Positions 15,301 to 30,300 of a stretch of 64,000 nt of DNA are shown piece by piece. A model generated the notes under the pieces. It saw nothing but the letters and a program-made list of their open reading frames with translations, searched no databases and was not told the origin of the DNA. The DNA lies in contig OX031064.1 in assembly GCA_943736015.1 (NCBI GenBank), positions 38,119,361 through 38,183,360 of the forward strand, in the 5' to 3' direction. The translations under genes and the position numbers were made by a program. Position 1 is the first letter of the stretch. Each line of letters begins with the position of its first letter. Origin of the DNA: Tridacna crocea. Lineage: Eukaryota > Mollusca > Bivalvia > Cardiida > Cardiidae.

Positions 15301-18300
15301 CAAAATTAGTATCAAAGCTCTGCACCTTCTAGTTTCAGAGAAGAAGAATTTCAAAGTTTTCCTTCTTTGTTCTAATGTTTCAAACTTGTGACCCCCGGGG
15401 ACGAGCCAGTTTTGACCCAAGGGGCATCATATGAACTATCTTAGTAGAAGTTCACTAGGAGATGCTACATAACAAACATCAAAGCTCTACAACTTCTAGT
15501 TTCAGAGAAGAAGATTTTTAAAGTTTTCCTTCTTTGTTCCTATGTTTCAAACTTGTGACCCCCGGGGCAGGGCCAGTTTTGACCCCAGGGGCATCATATG
15601 AACAATCTTGGTAGAGGTCCACTAGGAGATGCTACATACCAAATATTAAAGCTCTGCACCTTCTAGTTTCAGAGAAGAAGATTTTTAAAGTTTTCTTTCT
15701 TTGCTCCTATGTTTCAAACTTGTGACCCCCAGGTTGGGGCCAGTTTTGACCCCAGGGGCATCATATGAACACTCTTAATAGAGGTCCACTAGGAGATGCT
15801 ATATACCAAATATCAAAGCTCTACGCCTTCTAGTTTCAGAGAAGAAGATTTTCAAAGATTTTGCCATTTTTTTTTCCTTTTGGTTGCCATGGCAACCACT
15901 CTTGGTTGCCATGGCAACCAGAGTTATGCCTGGAATTCAATCTCTTGAACAACTTTGGTAGAGCTTCACCCAAGGAACATCCCTGCCAAGTTTCATCAAG
16001 ATTGGCCCTGTGCTTTAGGAGAAGATGTTTAAAGAAATTATGGACGCCAACGACCCACGTTGCACAACGCATGACGGACGACGGACATTTGGTGATCACA
16101 AAAGCTCACCATGAGCATTTCGTGCTCAGGTGAGCTAAAAAAAGAATAAGTCTGAAGTAGCATAATTCTGCTTTTTACTATCGGCTTGACAGTTCAAGTT
16201 ATTTAGCAGGATAAGAGTTAACTCTTTACCAAACAAGAAAATTTTAGACTGGTCTAAATCGAAAGCACTTGCAAACGACAAAATAAACGTAACTCAAAAA
16301 TTGAAATTTGTTTCCAGCAGGATAGAAAACATTGTTGGAAAAGGTCATCCACATTTTCTCAGGCTTCTTTCTCAGGGTCGTAAAAAGCAGGGATTGTTTA
16401 GGAAAGGGTTAATACAGTTTGGACTGCATTTCGTGTGCTCAATTTTTCCTTATCATAATGCAAATTCTTAGAATTGTCCAAATTGAAAGCATTTCAGGCA
16501 AAAAATAGAATGGGTCTCAAACAATATGACTTGTCTCAACCCTTTACCACACAATCCTGACTTTTAACACCCCTGTGAAAGAAGCCTTTTGACAACATTA
16601 AGGGAAAAGGAGAAAATGCTTGTAACCAGCATTTTCGCCTTTTCCCATAATGTTTTCTTCCCTTCCAAAAACAAATTTCTATCTTTTAGTCACATTTATT
16701 TTGTTGTCTGCAAATGCTTTCAGTTTGGATTGGACTAGTCCAAAAATCTGTCGTTTGGTAAAGACTTAAACAACACAGAAAACTTTCTGAGAAGCAGGTA
16801 GCCTCAATGTGCAACCGCAGAAAAATCCCCTATTTTTCTTTTATTTTACGCCAAATTATACCGATGTGTGACCCGTCACGCAAAAAAAGACAATCTGTGA
16901 ATTCTGTACATCAACTGAGTGAAAATAAATCAAAGACAGTGGAAGTCAATTTAAGTTGATAGTTCAAAAACGATTGTATCGGAAGGTAGAATGACCCTTT
17001 TTCATACGGGAAATATCATAAAAGCGAAAAGTGTCGACCCTCAGGTCAACCTGTGCAATCCACACAGTATGACCAGGGTCAACATTTTTTGCAGTTCTGT
17101 GGTGGTCCTGTTTTGCATGACAGGTTACACATATAAAATCCAACATGGCGATAGAGAGAGGGCTAGTTTAGAAACTTTAACCCTTTCCCAAACAATCTCT
17201 GGTTTTTACGACCCTGAGATAGAAGCCTTTTGAAAATATTGTGGGAAAAGGAGAAAATGCTGGTAACCAGCATTTTCTCCTTTACCCACAATGTTTTCCA
17301 CCCTGTTGGAAACAAATTCAATTTTGGAGGTATGTTGATTTTGGCATCTACAAGTGCTTTCAATTTGGACCAGTCTAAACTTTTATTGTTTGGTAAAGGG
17401 TTAAAATACTATAGGAATATTATAATTGCTCACGCAAGTGCTTTTTCTTCCTCTGTAGTGCTGCAGTTCCTTCTTTACAAAGGGCCCATAACTCTTCTTC
17501 TGTTAGGTTTCTGTCGAGATTCTCTAATATATCCGCCACAGTCAGACCCTAGGACAAACAGTTTAGGATGTAATCACGTTTAAAGAAAATCAAAGAATAA
17601 CAAAAAGTCATCCAGCCAGTCAAAGGCAAAATTTCAGACTTTCTCACAATCTGAGCATTTGTAGGAAACAAAATGAGCCATGCTCTGACAAAAAGAGGCT
17701 CAATGCATCTCCATTAGAATTTGTCCTTAAGGGGTAGAAAACACTGTGAGAAAGGGAGAAAATAATGGATACCAGCATTTTCTCTTTGTCCCATTCTTTC
17801 AATACCTTTTTATTTTGTCGTCTGCTAATGCTTTAAATTTGGACCAGTCCAAAATTTTGTTGTTTGGTAAAGAGCTAATACAGTTGATGTATCTGTAAAT
17901 TAGTTCCGAAAATACTGAATGAAATTACTTGACTTAACAATGTGGGTTGCTAACCTACCTGTTTCCTTTTGTTTCTCTTATTCTTAAAGACAGTTGTATC
18001 TATTGAGGGCTTTAATTCTTCAACTGTTTTCTTATCATTTTGAATTGCTTTAGGCTGACCTTTTGCTGTCTCAGTCTGACCCTTGGTATCTGCAGTAGTT
18101 TTCACATTTCCATTTAGCTTTGAAATATTTTGATTCTTATCAACTATTAGATCCTTTCCAGAAGAGTTTGATCCGTTTCTCTCTTTGTTCTTTGTTTTTG
18201 AATCACTTTTTTCATTCACATTTGACTGTGAGTTTGAATTTTTGGTAGGTTCTGTACTCTGATGATTTCTGTCAGAGTCCAGTCGACTATGGTCTGTGTC

Positions 18301-21300
18301 ACTTTCACTCAATAACTCAGACACAACTAAATCACCAACTGCCTTGTTTTTGATCTCACTCACGGTCACTTTGTGATCACTTGAATTTGTTAAGTTGTCA
18401 GGCTTTTTGGGTATTGATGGCTTTGGTTTCTTTATCTCTTCTTTTGATTTACTAACTTCACTTTGTTTCTGCTGATCATTGTTTAGGGTCCAACTGTTTG
18501 AACTTGTCTGAGGTGAAACCCTTCTACGCCTTCGATTTTCCATCACTGCTTCAGAGTTTGTGATTGTAGATTCATCTAGAGATTCAAATGTTCCAGTTAC
18601 GAGAAGACTTTCTTCCTCTGACCATGGTAAAGACTCGGCTTGAGAAACATCCTCTGTAATGTCAGGTATGTCATCGCAATAGGTTGTATCCCCTTGATCT
18701 GACTGAGCGTATGACTCTAACTGGGAAAACTCATCATGTTCTGTGGCATAACTTCCTGTTGCCCCCACATCGTCATACTGATCTATAACGAAAGACATGA
18801 AAATGTTTTACATTATGTTATGTTCATCATCACATCATCGGATGAAAAAATACTTTTCAAAATTTAAATCTAAATAAAATCACTTCAGAAAAACAAAATT
18901 ACTGCCAAAGCCCTTGTTGTTGTTACTTTGAAATCTTGAAGAGCAAGACAAGAACATTTTTTAAAGCAAAATTTCCCAAATTTTCCTGTGAAAAGTCAAA
19001 TACTTCTTTTTATGGATAAATATTGTCTTTTTTAACCCTTCACCAAACAATACTGTGTATTAAAGACCCTGTGGAAGACTGCTTTAGATAACATTGTAGG
19101 AAAATTCAGAAAATGCTGAAACCAGCATTTTGTCCATAATCAACAATGCTTTCTACCCTTTCAAAGAAAAATCCAATCATATGACTCACATTTATTTTGT
19201 CGTTTGCTGCTGCTTTCCTATTGGACAAGTCCAAAATTTTGTTGTCTGATAAGAAATTAAATACAAGTCTTGAAATAGTCTTACAATGGAAAGCTCTCAT
19301 ATAGCATAACATCAATGAAAAAGAAAGCTAGATAATAGTGGTGTCAACGTTTAAAATAACGTTAAAAAGGCATTTTCCAATTTTATACAAACTGTAGAAA
19401 TGTTAGGAAGCCTTTACATATCTATATAAATATTGAAACAAAGTTTACATGCAATTACAAACAGATCATTTTGACATACAACTGAAACAATTTACATGCT
19501 GCATTAGATCATGTTAGGTTGTTAAAGGTATTGCAAGTATCTTAAAAATATCAACCATTAATTTCATGCTTTCCAGTAGGATATCAAGAAATAGCAGTGA
19601 AAATATTTTTCAATCTTACACTAGTACAAGTGAAAATACCGGTTTTCATGTTCTTGTTGTCTAGGTTAATTGCACGTGCCTGACAAGCAGATTGGAAATA
19701 TGATGTCATATACCTTACATTTCTCGCACTTGACGTAATATTGTAATGCGTTGTTATGCTGGAGGGGTATGCCATGAGTGAAAATATTACCGGTGGCACA
19801 TGTTCACCAGTTTCTGCCCTCTCAAAGATGATTTTCATTTTTTCTTCTATAAATAATTTGTCATCTGAAACTGTATTTAACACTGAAATTTTGTTGAGTG
19901 GTAAAACGTTAAGAACACATTGAAGTTCCATTATCCATTCATAATGAGGACATTCTTTCAAAACCTTCTACTGCAATTTTGTTTCATGGGGTGAAGAGCC
20001 AATGAAAAGAAATGTCTATTTCCTATCTTATATTAAATCAACAATCAATGGCACATTGTGAGATGAAAAAAAATGCAGTCATAAACAAACAATTATTACA
20101 TTCATTCCACGTAAAACAGTTGCTCATTTGCAAATTAGTGCAAAAAGATTCGCTTCAACATTCGATTTTTCAAAACCAGCCATTTTTCACATAACCTCCT
20201 CACTGGAATATACTTGTTACAAATTACCTTATCTAACACATTTGAGATAAAAATTATATGATGTCATGTAGGACATCATTTCACATGTGAATTCATCTTC
20301 TGTTCTATTCTGTGGAAATTACCACAAGTGTTATCTACCATTTGTATATTCTGATCAAAAGTTTTCAAGATCTATAATAATTAGAATCTCATATTTGTAG
20401 GCTTTTGCCAAAAAGAAAAATTGTAATTAAACTGGTCTGCAAAAAAATATTTAAGAGTACTTTAATAAATTTCTCTCAAATGCTAACTTGTGCTAAATCC
20501 AATACATAAGATATAAACTGTCAAAAGTAAACACACACACAAAAAACCTCTTGATTTCCTGAACTACCAAAAACGGTTTGTTCAAACAGACCTTTATTGA
20601 GCTCCTATACAAGTACATGATTGAAAAACATTGTACAATCTTTTTTCCCACAGCTTAAGATGGCTGAAATTTAAGTATTACTGGCCAAATAGTATCTGAA
20701 AGAGTATTAGAAACTGTTGAAAGACTGTTCAACACAAGAAATCACAATACCTTAATATACTGAATTTCCTCAGACCGGAGATGGAATTATGAATGAAATG
20801 CTTCTTATAAGACGTTTTGTGTTTTACAATCACAGTTGGAGAATATTGTTGATAATACAATGAAATTAAACATAACCACAACACATGTTAGAAATGACAA
20901 AAATAGTATTGATTAGACAGCACTTTATACAAGGGTGGTCCATACTTGACAGCCAGGTGGGACTTTCACCAGAACTTTCACTGGATGACACATCGTAAAA
21001 ATTGGACAGATTTGTTCCTTTCCAATACATAGATTCTACTGTAACATAATCTGTAAAACCAATAGCCAACAAGTTTATCTTTTAGCTTTCTATTGCAAAA
21101 ACTGCAAGAACTATTCTTTTATTTATAAAAGAAAACAACCTACAGGCAATTACGATACTAATTGAGCCAATAAAAGAAACAAAGTGACATAATGATATGT
21201 ACATGTACTTAATTCTTAAGAATTTTAGAAAAGTCTATAATCAATATGAGCATTTGCAGACAACAAAATATATGTGACTTATATATGTGGGAATTTATCT

Positions 21301-24300
21301 TTACAGCAGTGTAATACATTGTCAGAAAAGAAGAAAATGTTAGATATCCAATATTTTCTCCTATTTTAACAATCTCAACGAAAGCTTTCTACCTCAAGGC
21401 TATGGAAATATGGGATTATATCCAAAATGAGGTTAATTATAGCCTCCAACATTAAGCAAATACTTGTTCAGCTGTGATGTAATGGATTATTCTAATTAAA
21501 GCAGCCAAAATAAGAGCGATGAGTACTATAATTTAAAGTAGGCAAAAAATAGCATAAAGAAATGGATTAACAGAAGACATAAGATCATGTTGAAGGCTCT
21601 GTCCAGTCTAATCTTGATGTATACTGTTTGAAAAATTGACATACATGTATGTTTCAAGTAAGGAATTAAAGGTTGTAGTAAATTCATCTACTCCAACACT
21701 AATTACAGTAATAATTACAGCTTTCAAATTTATGTATTGTATGTGGTGGTTTTTTAACAGCGATTCTACTTGACTATGTCTGTTGAAGAATAATTGAGCT
21801 GTAATAACTATAATAACTCACAAAAAATGAATGTCATTATGATACATTAAAAGAAAACAAATTTTCTTAAAACTGAAAATAAATGCATGTAGGATACAAA
21901 ATTTCAACAGTAGTATCATTTGCTATTTGTTACAGAACCCCACAAACGTCTATGAAAACACAATATTTACAAGCTTTGAAGGGTTGAGAAAAAGTCTACC
22001 ATTACAATTATATATATTATCAATAAACTAAATTCTATCAGTACAAATGAAAAGCATTTTACTTAATCAAATATATCTTTTGTTCCTGAAACTATGAATT
22101 TTCACTTAATGATTGCATAAAATACTACAGATTTTCCATGAAATTTAGTCTGTGAAATCAGAGTGCTCATGACAAAGATTTAGAAAATGGTATATTTCTG
22201 TTCCATTCTGCATAAAGTACATTGTATAAAGTAATTTATTTAGGGTATGAAGAGAACTATTTTTGTTTTCATGGTGGTATGAAAAGAAAACCTAATCACA
22301 CTGTATGAAACCGCAAAGCATACAAACATACATACAAACATGATATTAGGTTTTTCTTTCATACCTCCATGAAAAAACAAAAAAAGTCTTCATTTCTCAG
22401 TTGAAAAAGCAAAATATAGATATGAATTATACATTTGCTACTAAAGTTTTCATCTCTGTCTCAGAAAAGCTATGTCAGGTAGATTTTGTTTCAAAGGTAA
22501 AGAGACATAAAGACAGTCAAAGTATATTATCTTTCAGTAAGTTAATTTTTGGATATTATTTAAAGCATAAACCAAACTCCAAGAGTTAATTCAGCTATCA
22601 AAAGTATTTCTACCATTTCATATACACTCTGACAAGAAAAGGAACAGCTGTTACCGTGTTAGTTTCACTGCAACTCAGGGTGAAAAACCAAATCAGTAAA
22701 ATTTACACAACAACTCAGGGTAGAAACGAATAACTACAAAAGTGTTGTTTCCATACCATCTTGAGGTAGTCCAAATCCTGAAATAGCAGCAATGCCACAA
22801 CAGACTTCTTGGGATGACTGGCCACACAGTTGTTCCTCACACAAAATGATGGTAGATTCTAGATCTGGCCTTAGTGTAGTACTATCTGCAGTCATACGAC
22901 CTAACAGGTCATGTAACTCTTGTGATATTTTCTCTTTAGTATGTTCAACATTATATTCAGCTGCATAAAGTAAGGTCATTCCAAGTGAAAACAAATGTGC
23001 CTGCAAAATGAAAACAGAAAATATTAATAGTTCATCCATCCATCACAGTGCAATTTATGTTAAGATGCCTACTGCTGAGTTGGCCTGATCGAAACATGTA
23101 TTTGAAACATTTTGACAAAATGGACAAGATAGAAATTGCTTGATGAACTGGAAAATATCACCGGTCTAGAATTGGTACCTCAGTAAATTTGGAAATTAAG
23201 AAATTAAGAAACAGTATTATTTCACTATTTTTGAAATGGATTCAATCCATGTAAGCAATATTTTGTTAGTTAGCTACTCACAAGTTCCACTAACAAGCCT
23301 ACAGAATGATGCGAAATAGAAGTATGTGACATAGTATAAAATTTATAGACAGAGATTTATAGGGCTGAAATCCTCTGATAATATCCAGTGATAGAGCTTT
23401 TTCAAAAACTTGAAAAGAATACTATGGAATGTAAGTAATGCTTTGTCCTGCTTTAGTAGCTTGTTGTTAAACCCATCAGTATCATTATCTTACCAGTGTA
23501 AAATGGAAATTGCAAATGGGAAGGTGAAATGGAACACATGACTATGTGAAGTCAAAGGATGTTTTATGGCAGGTTCACAAACCTTGTGTTTAACTCTTTA
23601 CCACACGACAAAATTTTAGACTGGTTCAAATTGAAAGCATTTGCAGACGACAAAATAAAGCTGACTGAAAAATTGAAATTTGTTCTAGGAATGGTAGAAA
23701 ACACTGTGGGAAAAGGAGAAAATGCTGGTTACCAGCATTTTCTTCTTTTCCTACAGTGTTTTCAAAAGGCTTTTTTCTCGGGGGCGTCAAAAGTAGGGAC
23801 TGTGTGTTAATGGGTTAATAACACAATGCATTACCATTTATTATAATTTTGAAACAGTAACACAGGCAGTCAAGATTTCTACTTCATATATCCTAGTCCA
23901 TTCTATTTTGCTCAGGAAAGTTCCCACATAACATGCTGGTGTCATAACTATGTTAATCTGTAGCTTAAAAGCACATTTTTCCTTTTTAATTGCAAGCGAT
24001 TTCTTTAGAAATAATTTCACACACATCTTTTTATATTTTCTGATGCAAATAATTACTTAATGATGGCAATAGTTTTTATACTCCATTGATTTCCATTTCA
24101 CTACTGCAGAAGGTAACAATGAAAATGCCATTAAAAACCCATAAATTGCCAATTAATAATAACAAAACCATTAAAGGTACCCATTAATATTTTTTCTTTT
24201 TTTTTTTAATGGTGTTAGCTTATAGCCATTATTTTCAACATTAATGGCCAATTTTCCCATGAAATTGCCATGATAAACATTGAATTTTGTCTAATACCCT

Positions 24301-27300
24301 TAATGTGATGGCATACATATATTAATGGGGTCATTAATTCATAATCTTTACAAGTTTAATGCCAATTGATTTCAAATTAATGGGGCCATTCATGCAGGTA
24401 AATAAAAACTAATTGCCATCACACATAGGAAACCGCATTCACTGCCATTAAAAAATTTCCGCAAATGGTTGATGACTATTATTTTGTAATTTAATGGGAA
24501 TATACTTGAAAAGTTTTTGAATTTGACACTGAAAAATGCAAACCCCATTAATAAACCCATTAAAGGCTATCTTGAAGAAATAACCATTGAATAAAACCAA
24601 CACTAATGGGCATTATTCTACACATCATAAAACAAAACAGTTGATACATAAAGTGTACTTGTATATATATGTGTATATGCTGCGTACATAGCAGTACACC
24701 ACAGAAGTACATTATACATATACTGCATGTGGTACATATGCTGGTATATCAAACAGTAGGCATCATGTAATCTACATGGACTTATACAGTTTCTCTTGGT
24801 ATCCTGACTTAACTTTTGTATCTCAATTCTGCAGAACACTTTACATGCAGTGGACTGACTTGAAAAAAATATTCTTGGGCTTGGTCAACTTAATGTATAG
24901 TTGCAGAGACCATGCATAAAGTGTATTTTGCACAAACTATACATGAAGTGTATATGTACGACAGGGTCTGTGAATTAATTATGATTGATAAAAAGTGTCC
25001 AATGTAAGTTTGACATGGTCAGATAAACTTTAAGCTAAATGTATTTCATACAGTATAATTGAATCTACTTGTATGTCACCACATTTTACTGCTAACCTTT
25101 TTGTGTGAAAATGAATTTAAAATACAAACATATTTTTATATTTATGGCCAAACCTCTGAAATAACACCATTCTGGATCAAGGAAACTTCAATACATCTGT
25201 TCATACTATATTGAATTTGGTTGAAACAAAGAAGTCCGGACAAATAAGCTAAGGGGGGAACAAGCAGTGGGACGAAAAAGCCTATTCCTCTTGCATACTC
25301 TTCAGAAATAAAGACCAAGAAGAGTGTACAACTTCCTGTCTGACATGCGCATTTTGAAGCGGTACATTTGAAAAATCCAGGAAGTCAAAAGTTTATTGAT
25401 GAATTGACCATAAGACTCTTAATTTCTTTTTCGAAGATGACAAGCATATCTAGGAAATTGACTGATGGGAGAGACACTTAGGCTGATTTAGGTTTGGACA
25501 AGGAAATATTTTTAATAAAGTGTAAGGTGAAATCGATGATGCCTTGCCATTGTAAAATATTAAATTGCTTATGATCTAATAAAATTGAAAAAAAGCAAGT
25601 TCTAGCTAATACTGCTGAATATGAATAAACAATTTTATGACATTAATGTTTTTTATCTCACTGAATGTGGGGGATGTTTTCACTTTGGTGGAAGAGCATT
25701 CGGCCCCAAGACAGTTCGACCCCATACAAATAGTTGAGGGACCCACGATGATTTAACCCAGTCAGGAGAAGACTTGTCCTCAGTCCTGGCTTGTGTTTGT
25801 TGTATTGACTTTGTTCTGACTCAAACTTTATTATAATAAGAAGAAATTGTTGGTTAAGAGCAATTCATTGTAATTCAAAATGTTTTCAGAGGATTTCTCT
25901 CATGGGGTCATGGAAATACAATGTTATTCGTAGCAGTTTTAGTTTGGGCAATTCAGATCAGTATTGTCAAAGCCCTGTCATTGTTACTTTGTGTATGAAA
26001 ATTTTGACAGCTTGTAAAATCTTTTTAAGACCCTTAGGAACCAGCCTTTTTGAAACAATTGTTGAAAAAGGAGAAAACACTAAGAATTATCATTTTCTCC
26101 TTTTCTCACAATGTTTTCTATTCTTTCCCAAACAAATTTAATTTTTTGAGACAACTTTATGTTTTTAGCAGCAAATGTTTTGAATTTGATCCAGTCTAAA
26201 ATTATGTCATTTGATAAAGAGTCAAAGACAGAAAAGAAGAATCAAGCATGTAAAAGATAGAATCAAGATGAGTCAATCTGTGTTACTACATGTATATTAC
26301 AATATTAATGGCTTGTTGTAACTGCTTATTGGATCAGCATATTAATTAATTGCCATTTGATGGCTTATTAATGGCAAGAACATATCCAGAAATGTTCTGG
26401 CCATGAATTAAGTGTTCAAATTAATTAACTACCATTAATATGTAATTTATGGCCTATACCATTACTGAAGATGTAATGGTCTTTTTTTCCACTAGCCATT
26501 AAATGACTGTGACATTCATATATAGTAATGTTCATGGCCATTATTATATATTTAATGGGTAGATACGATCCCCATTACTGAAATTTTAATGGCATGATGT
26601 TATCCAATGACATTGCCATGAAATTATGATAAACCCATTAATTAATTTTAATGGCCCATGAGTTTTGTCGCTTTTCATGGCCGCTAAACCCATGAAATTG
26701 ACCATTAAATTTTTCAACCATCAAGTAATGACCCATGAAATATATTTTTAATGTGCCCATTAAAAGTCAATGGCATAACTTTTAATGGGTGATTACCAAA
26801 AAATGATGGTGTTTTACCCAAATTTAATGGCCATGGATTATGTCGCTTTTAATTGGTATTAGGTAATGGCTTTTTGATGGATTTTTCATGGTTATTTCAT
26901 GGTGGTTGTTGCAGTAGTGTTTGGTCAAACAATATCCATTTTGTCCATTTCATAAAAAAAAATCACATGCATATTTAAGGCCTATTGCCTATTACTGGTA
27001 GTTATGAAAATGCAATCTTCCATATGGTGTAAAAGTTTCAAGTGAAATATCAAATACATATATATATCGTTGTTTTGTTTTGTGATTTCATGTTTGTTTG
27101 TTTTTTTTCTATGTTAAGTTTATATCTGTGAAGTATGAAATAATTATATATATATATTGAAAGACTTCTTATTTCAAACATCACATCTTACAAATGCACA
27201 AATTCTACATACAGAAAAACAGTAAACCATCAATATGAATGTCGTGTTGAGTATAATAATTCTAAAGCTTGCACCATATTTGTACAGTGAAATACTTGTG

Positions 27301-30300
27301 CATGTATCAATTTTCTCTATGATTAACTATGAGTTTTGCATTATAAACAAATATTCTGTACATTATTTTTCATGAAGGAAAAAAGAAAATAAATACAACA
27401 AACACTTTGAAAAATGAACAAATGATGCTATATGAAATTTATTTAGCATTATACCCTGATTCACCTCCTAAGTTTATTTCATTTCTACAAAAATAAAATA
27501 TTTCAAGAGAGTTGACTTGCATAGTAATTATCAGTTCTTTTTATCTAAAAATTGAGAGTAGTAAACTTATAAAATTTCTCTCCTACAAAAATAACCATCT
27601 ATCAATACACTAAATAATAATCAACCAACTCTCACAAACTCCTTTGAAATGCTTTAATTCTTTAACAACACTTATTAACTTATTCAAATACAATTGAATA
27701 CAATAATAGTTAGTTTTTCTCCTTCTTCCAATGACAAGTTACTTCTTACACTTAACTTACTTTAGAAACATATTATTTAAAATGTCCTTTAACAGCATAA
27801 TGCCTACTTTCAGTGACCCTGAGAAAGAAGCCTTCAGAAAAAATTGTGGAAAAAGGAGAAATTGCTGGTAATCTATCCTATTGAAAGAAAAATTCCAGAA
27901 TTTTAGCCACATTGACATAATAATTGTCATCTGCAAGTGCTTTTAACTTGGACAAGGCTAAAATTTTGTCATCTGGTAAAGGGATAAATAAGAATTACAA
28001 AGCTGGTAAGCAAACAAAACTACTCATAATCTGTAACTTTTCCAATGTCATTGTTTTATTGACCATGACATGCACACAAATCATACTGACAGAATAGTGT
28101 GTCTTGTCCTCTGGCAATTTCTTTTTGTCTCTGAAAGTCAGCAAAATTGCATATTGAGGAAATACTGGTCTGACAGTTTCAAAAAAGTTCACTATAACAG
28201 GGTAATTGTACCTGCCCCTTTAACATGTCATTATTGACAAAATAAAGCGAAGTAAAAGCAATACTATAGTTATCAGGTTAAAAATCTACTCCTTTTGTAA
28301 CTACATATAGCTCTACCTACAATGATTAGCAATTTGTTATATCTAATTAACTTTGTAGGGCTGACATAGATTTTAAATGCATATGCCGATGGTTATCAGA
28401 ACCAACAGAACTTGCATTTTGAACTTTCATTTTGAACTTGCATTTTGAAATTAGATTTACAGCATCCACATCTTTGCCAGCAAACAGGCTTTTTGAAAAT
28501 ACGGTACTGCGAGAACAGGAGAAAATGCTGGCAAGCAAACCTCTGGCAAGTTTTATTACATTATGGTACACAAGTAAAACAAAATTTTACCTAAATGCAA
28601 GGCAAGTCAGATTCTTTGGTCACATAAAATTAACTTACAAGTTCTAAATCCGAATATCTCAATTAAAACCTTATAGACACCATACACAGGCATTAGACAA
28701 TTTCTATAATTAAAACCAGACTCACATTTCTGAAATAGTACAACAACAGCATTGAGTGAAGTTGTAAACTCTTGGCTGCAGTTGCATGATTTTAAGTGAA
28801 AATTCCAAGCCAGAAAAGGGGCATAACTCTTTCAAAAATACTATAATGGTTACCTGCCCTGATTGTATGGGTTTCCCTTTTGATAGTGGACATATTGTCC
28901 AAGTCTGTTGTCAATATCTTCAGTAATGACAGAGATATTATAAAACATCTAAGTTTTTTAAAAATATCTGAGTTTGCACAGGACAAAGATACCTGAGGGC
29001 TTCAGCAATACCTCTATGCTTTCTTTGAAAATAGCTGAGCTAATATGACATCACATTTGACATAAAATAATTCCTATCTCAAATGCGTGTAACATGAGAA
29101 AACCTGTAATGGTGCTTTACTCGGTAAACAATAGTAGTTATATGATATTCTATTGTTACACTAAAACTTAACGTCAGTAGCTAGATACATGTACATGTAC
29201 AATCTCCGAGCAGAGTTGTTGTTCGTTACCTCACATACATCTCTGCGATGGGCTAAATGACAAGAATCTTGTCAAACCGAGGAAAAGATGTTTTGTTACT
29301 GTTTAACTGTTCCATATGTAAAATTGAAAGGTAGACAAAGGAAATATGATTCTGGATACATTATAGGTGCGTTCAAACTGATGAATTTACTTACATGAAA
29401 TGGAACTATTGTTTTCGAGCCTCTTCACTTTTCAGAATCTTACGCCGATTTTAACAAAAATGGCTGCGCCCATGACTGATGTCAACTGATTTGACACACC
29501 GCTGGATCTAAGTTTGTATGATTAAAAATCAAGTAATCGTCCTTTAAAGATATTTAGGCGTTTCAGAAAATGCATCTTTTGTTCATTTCCTATCATTAAG
29601 TCTGATTGGTCCCATGCTGTTTGAACAGGACACGAAACAATTGATATTGGTCTTTCTTTCACCAGCGTTTGTGTAGCCATTCTGAGTTATGGTCATGTGA
29701 CAAAAATATGACGTAATGATGGACTACTTTCTGAGCCCATTACAGAGGTGAATGTAATGATCCGCAGTGCAAGAGAGTGGTACATGTAGCTACTAAAAAG
29801 CTATCAACAACTAGATAGCTACAAATAGCTTTTCCTAACCTACACAGCAGATTCACTGTTTCAAATTTACTTTGTTATACCTGCAAAATTATCTAGTTAG
29901 ATCTTTTCTTCATTAGGTATATTTAGTTAGTTTAAAGCATACCAGATGAAACCTTTAACCCATTACCCCATAAGGCATTTCTATGGTATCTTTAAATGAC
30001 CCTAAATAACAGCAGGGATGAAGCCGTTTCTTATGTGTATATGACACCTTTTGATAGTGTAGAAAACATTGTGGCAAAAGGTGAAATTGCTCGTCAGGAG
30101 CAATTTCACTTTTTGCCACAATGTTTTCCAAAGGCTCCTACAAGCAATGCATAGAAATGAGTATCTATGGAGTAAAGGGTTAATAGTTGCTCATTTAACT
30201 CATTAACAAACAACAACATTTTAGACTGATGCAAATTGAAAGCATTAATTTTGCCGACTTGTTCTGGAATGGTCGAAACATTGTGGTAAAAGGAGAAAAT

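Noticed and set aside
15861-16133. 90-codon open frame on the plus strand
   Set aside because: It lies within the right end of the pearl-like element and its codons follow a DNA palindrome; no protein features.
14236-16140. CRISPR-like array
   Set aside because: Units are 167 bp and contiguous with no constant repeat plus variable spacer; the DNA is eukaryotic.
29380-29720. Alternative first exon or promoter inside the large KNDC1 intron
   Set aside because: A CpG-richer patch and one donor-like site are seen, but no frame, TATA box or acceptor partner supports it.
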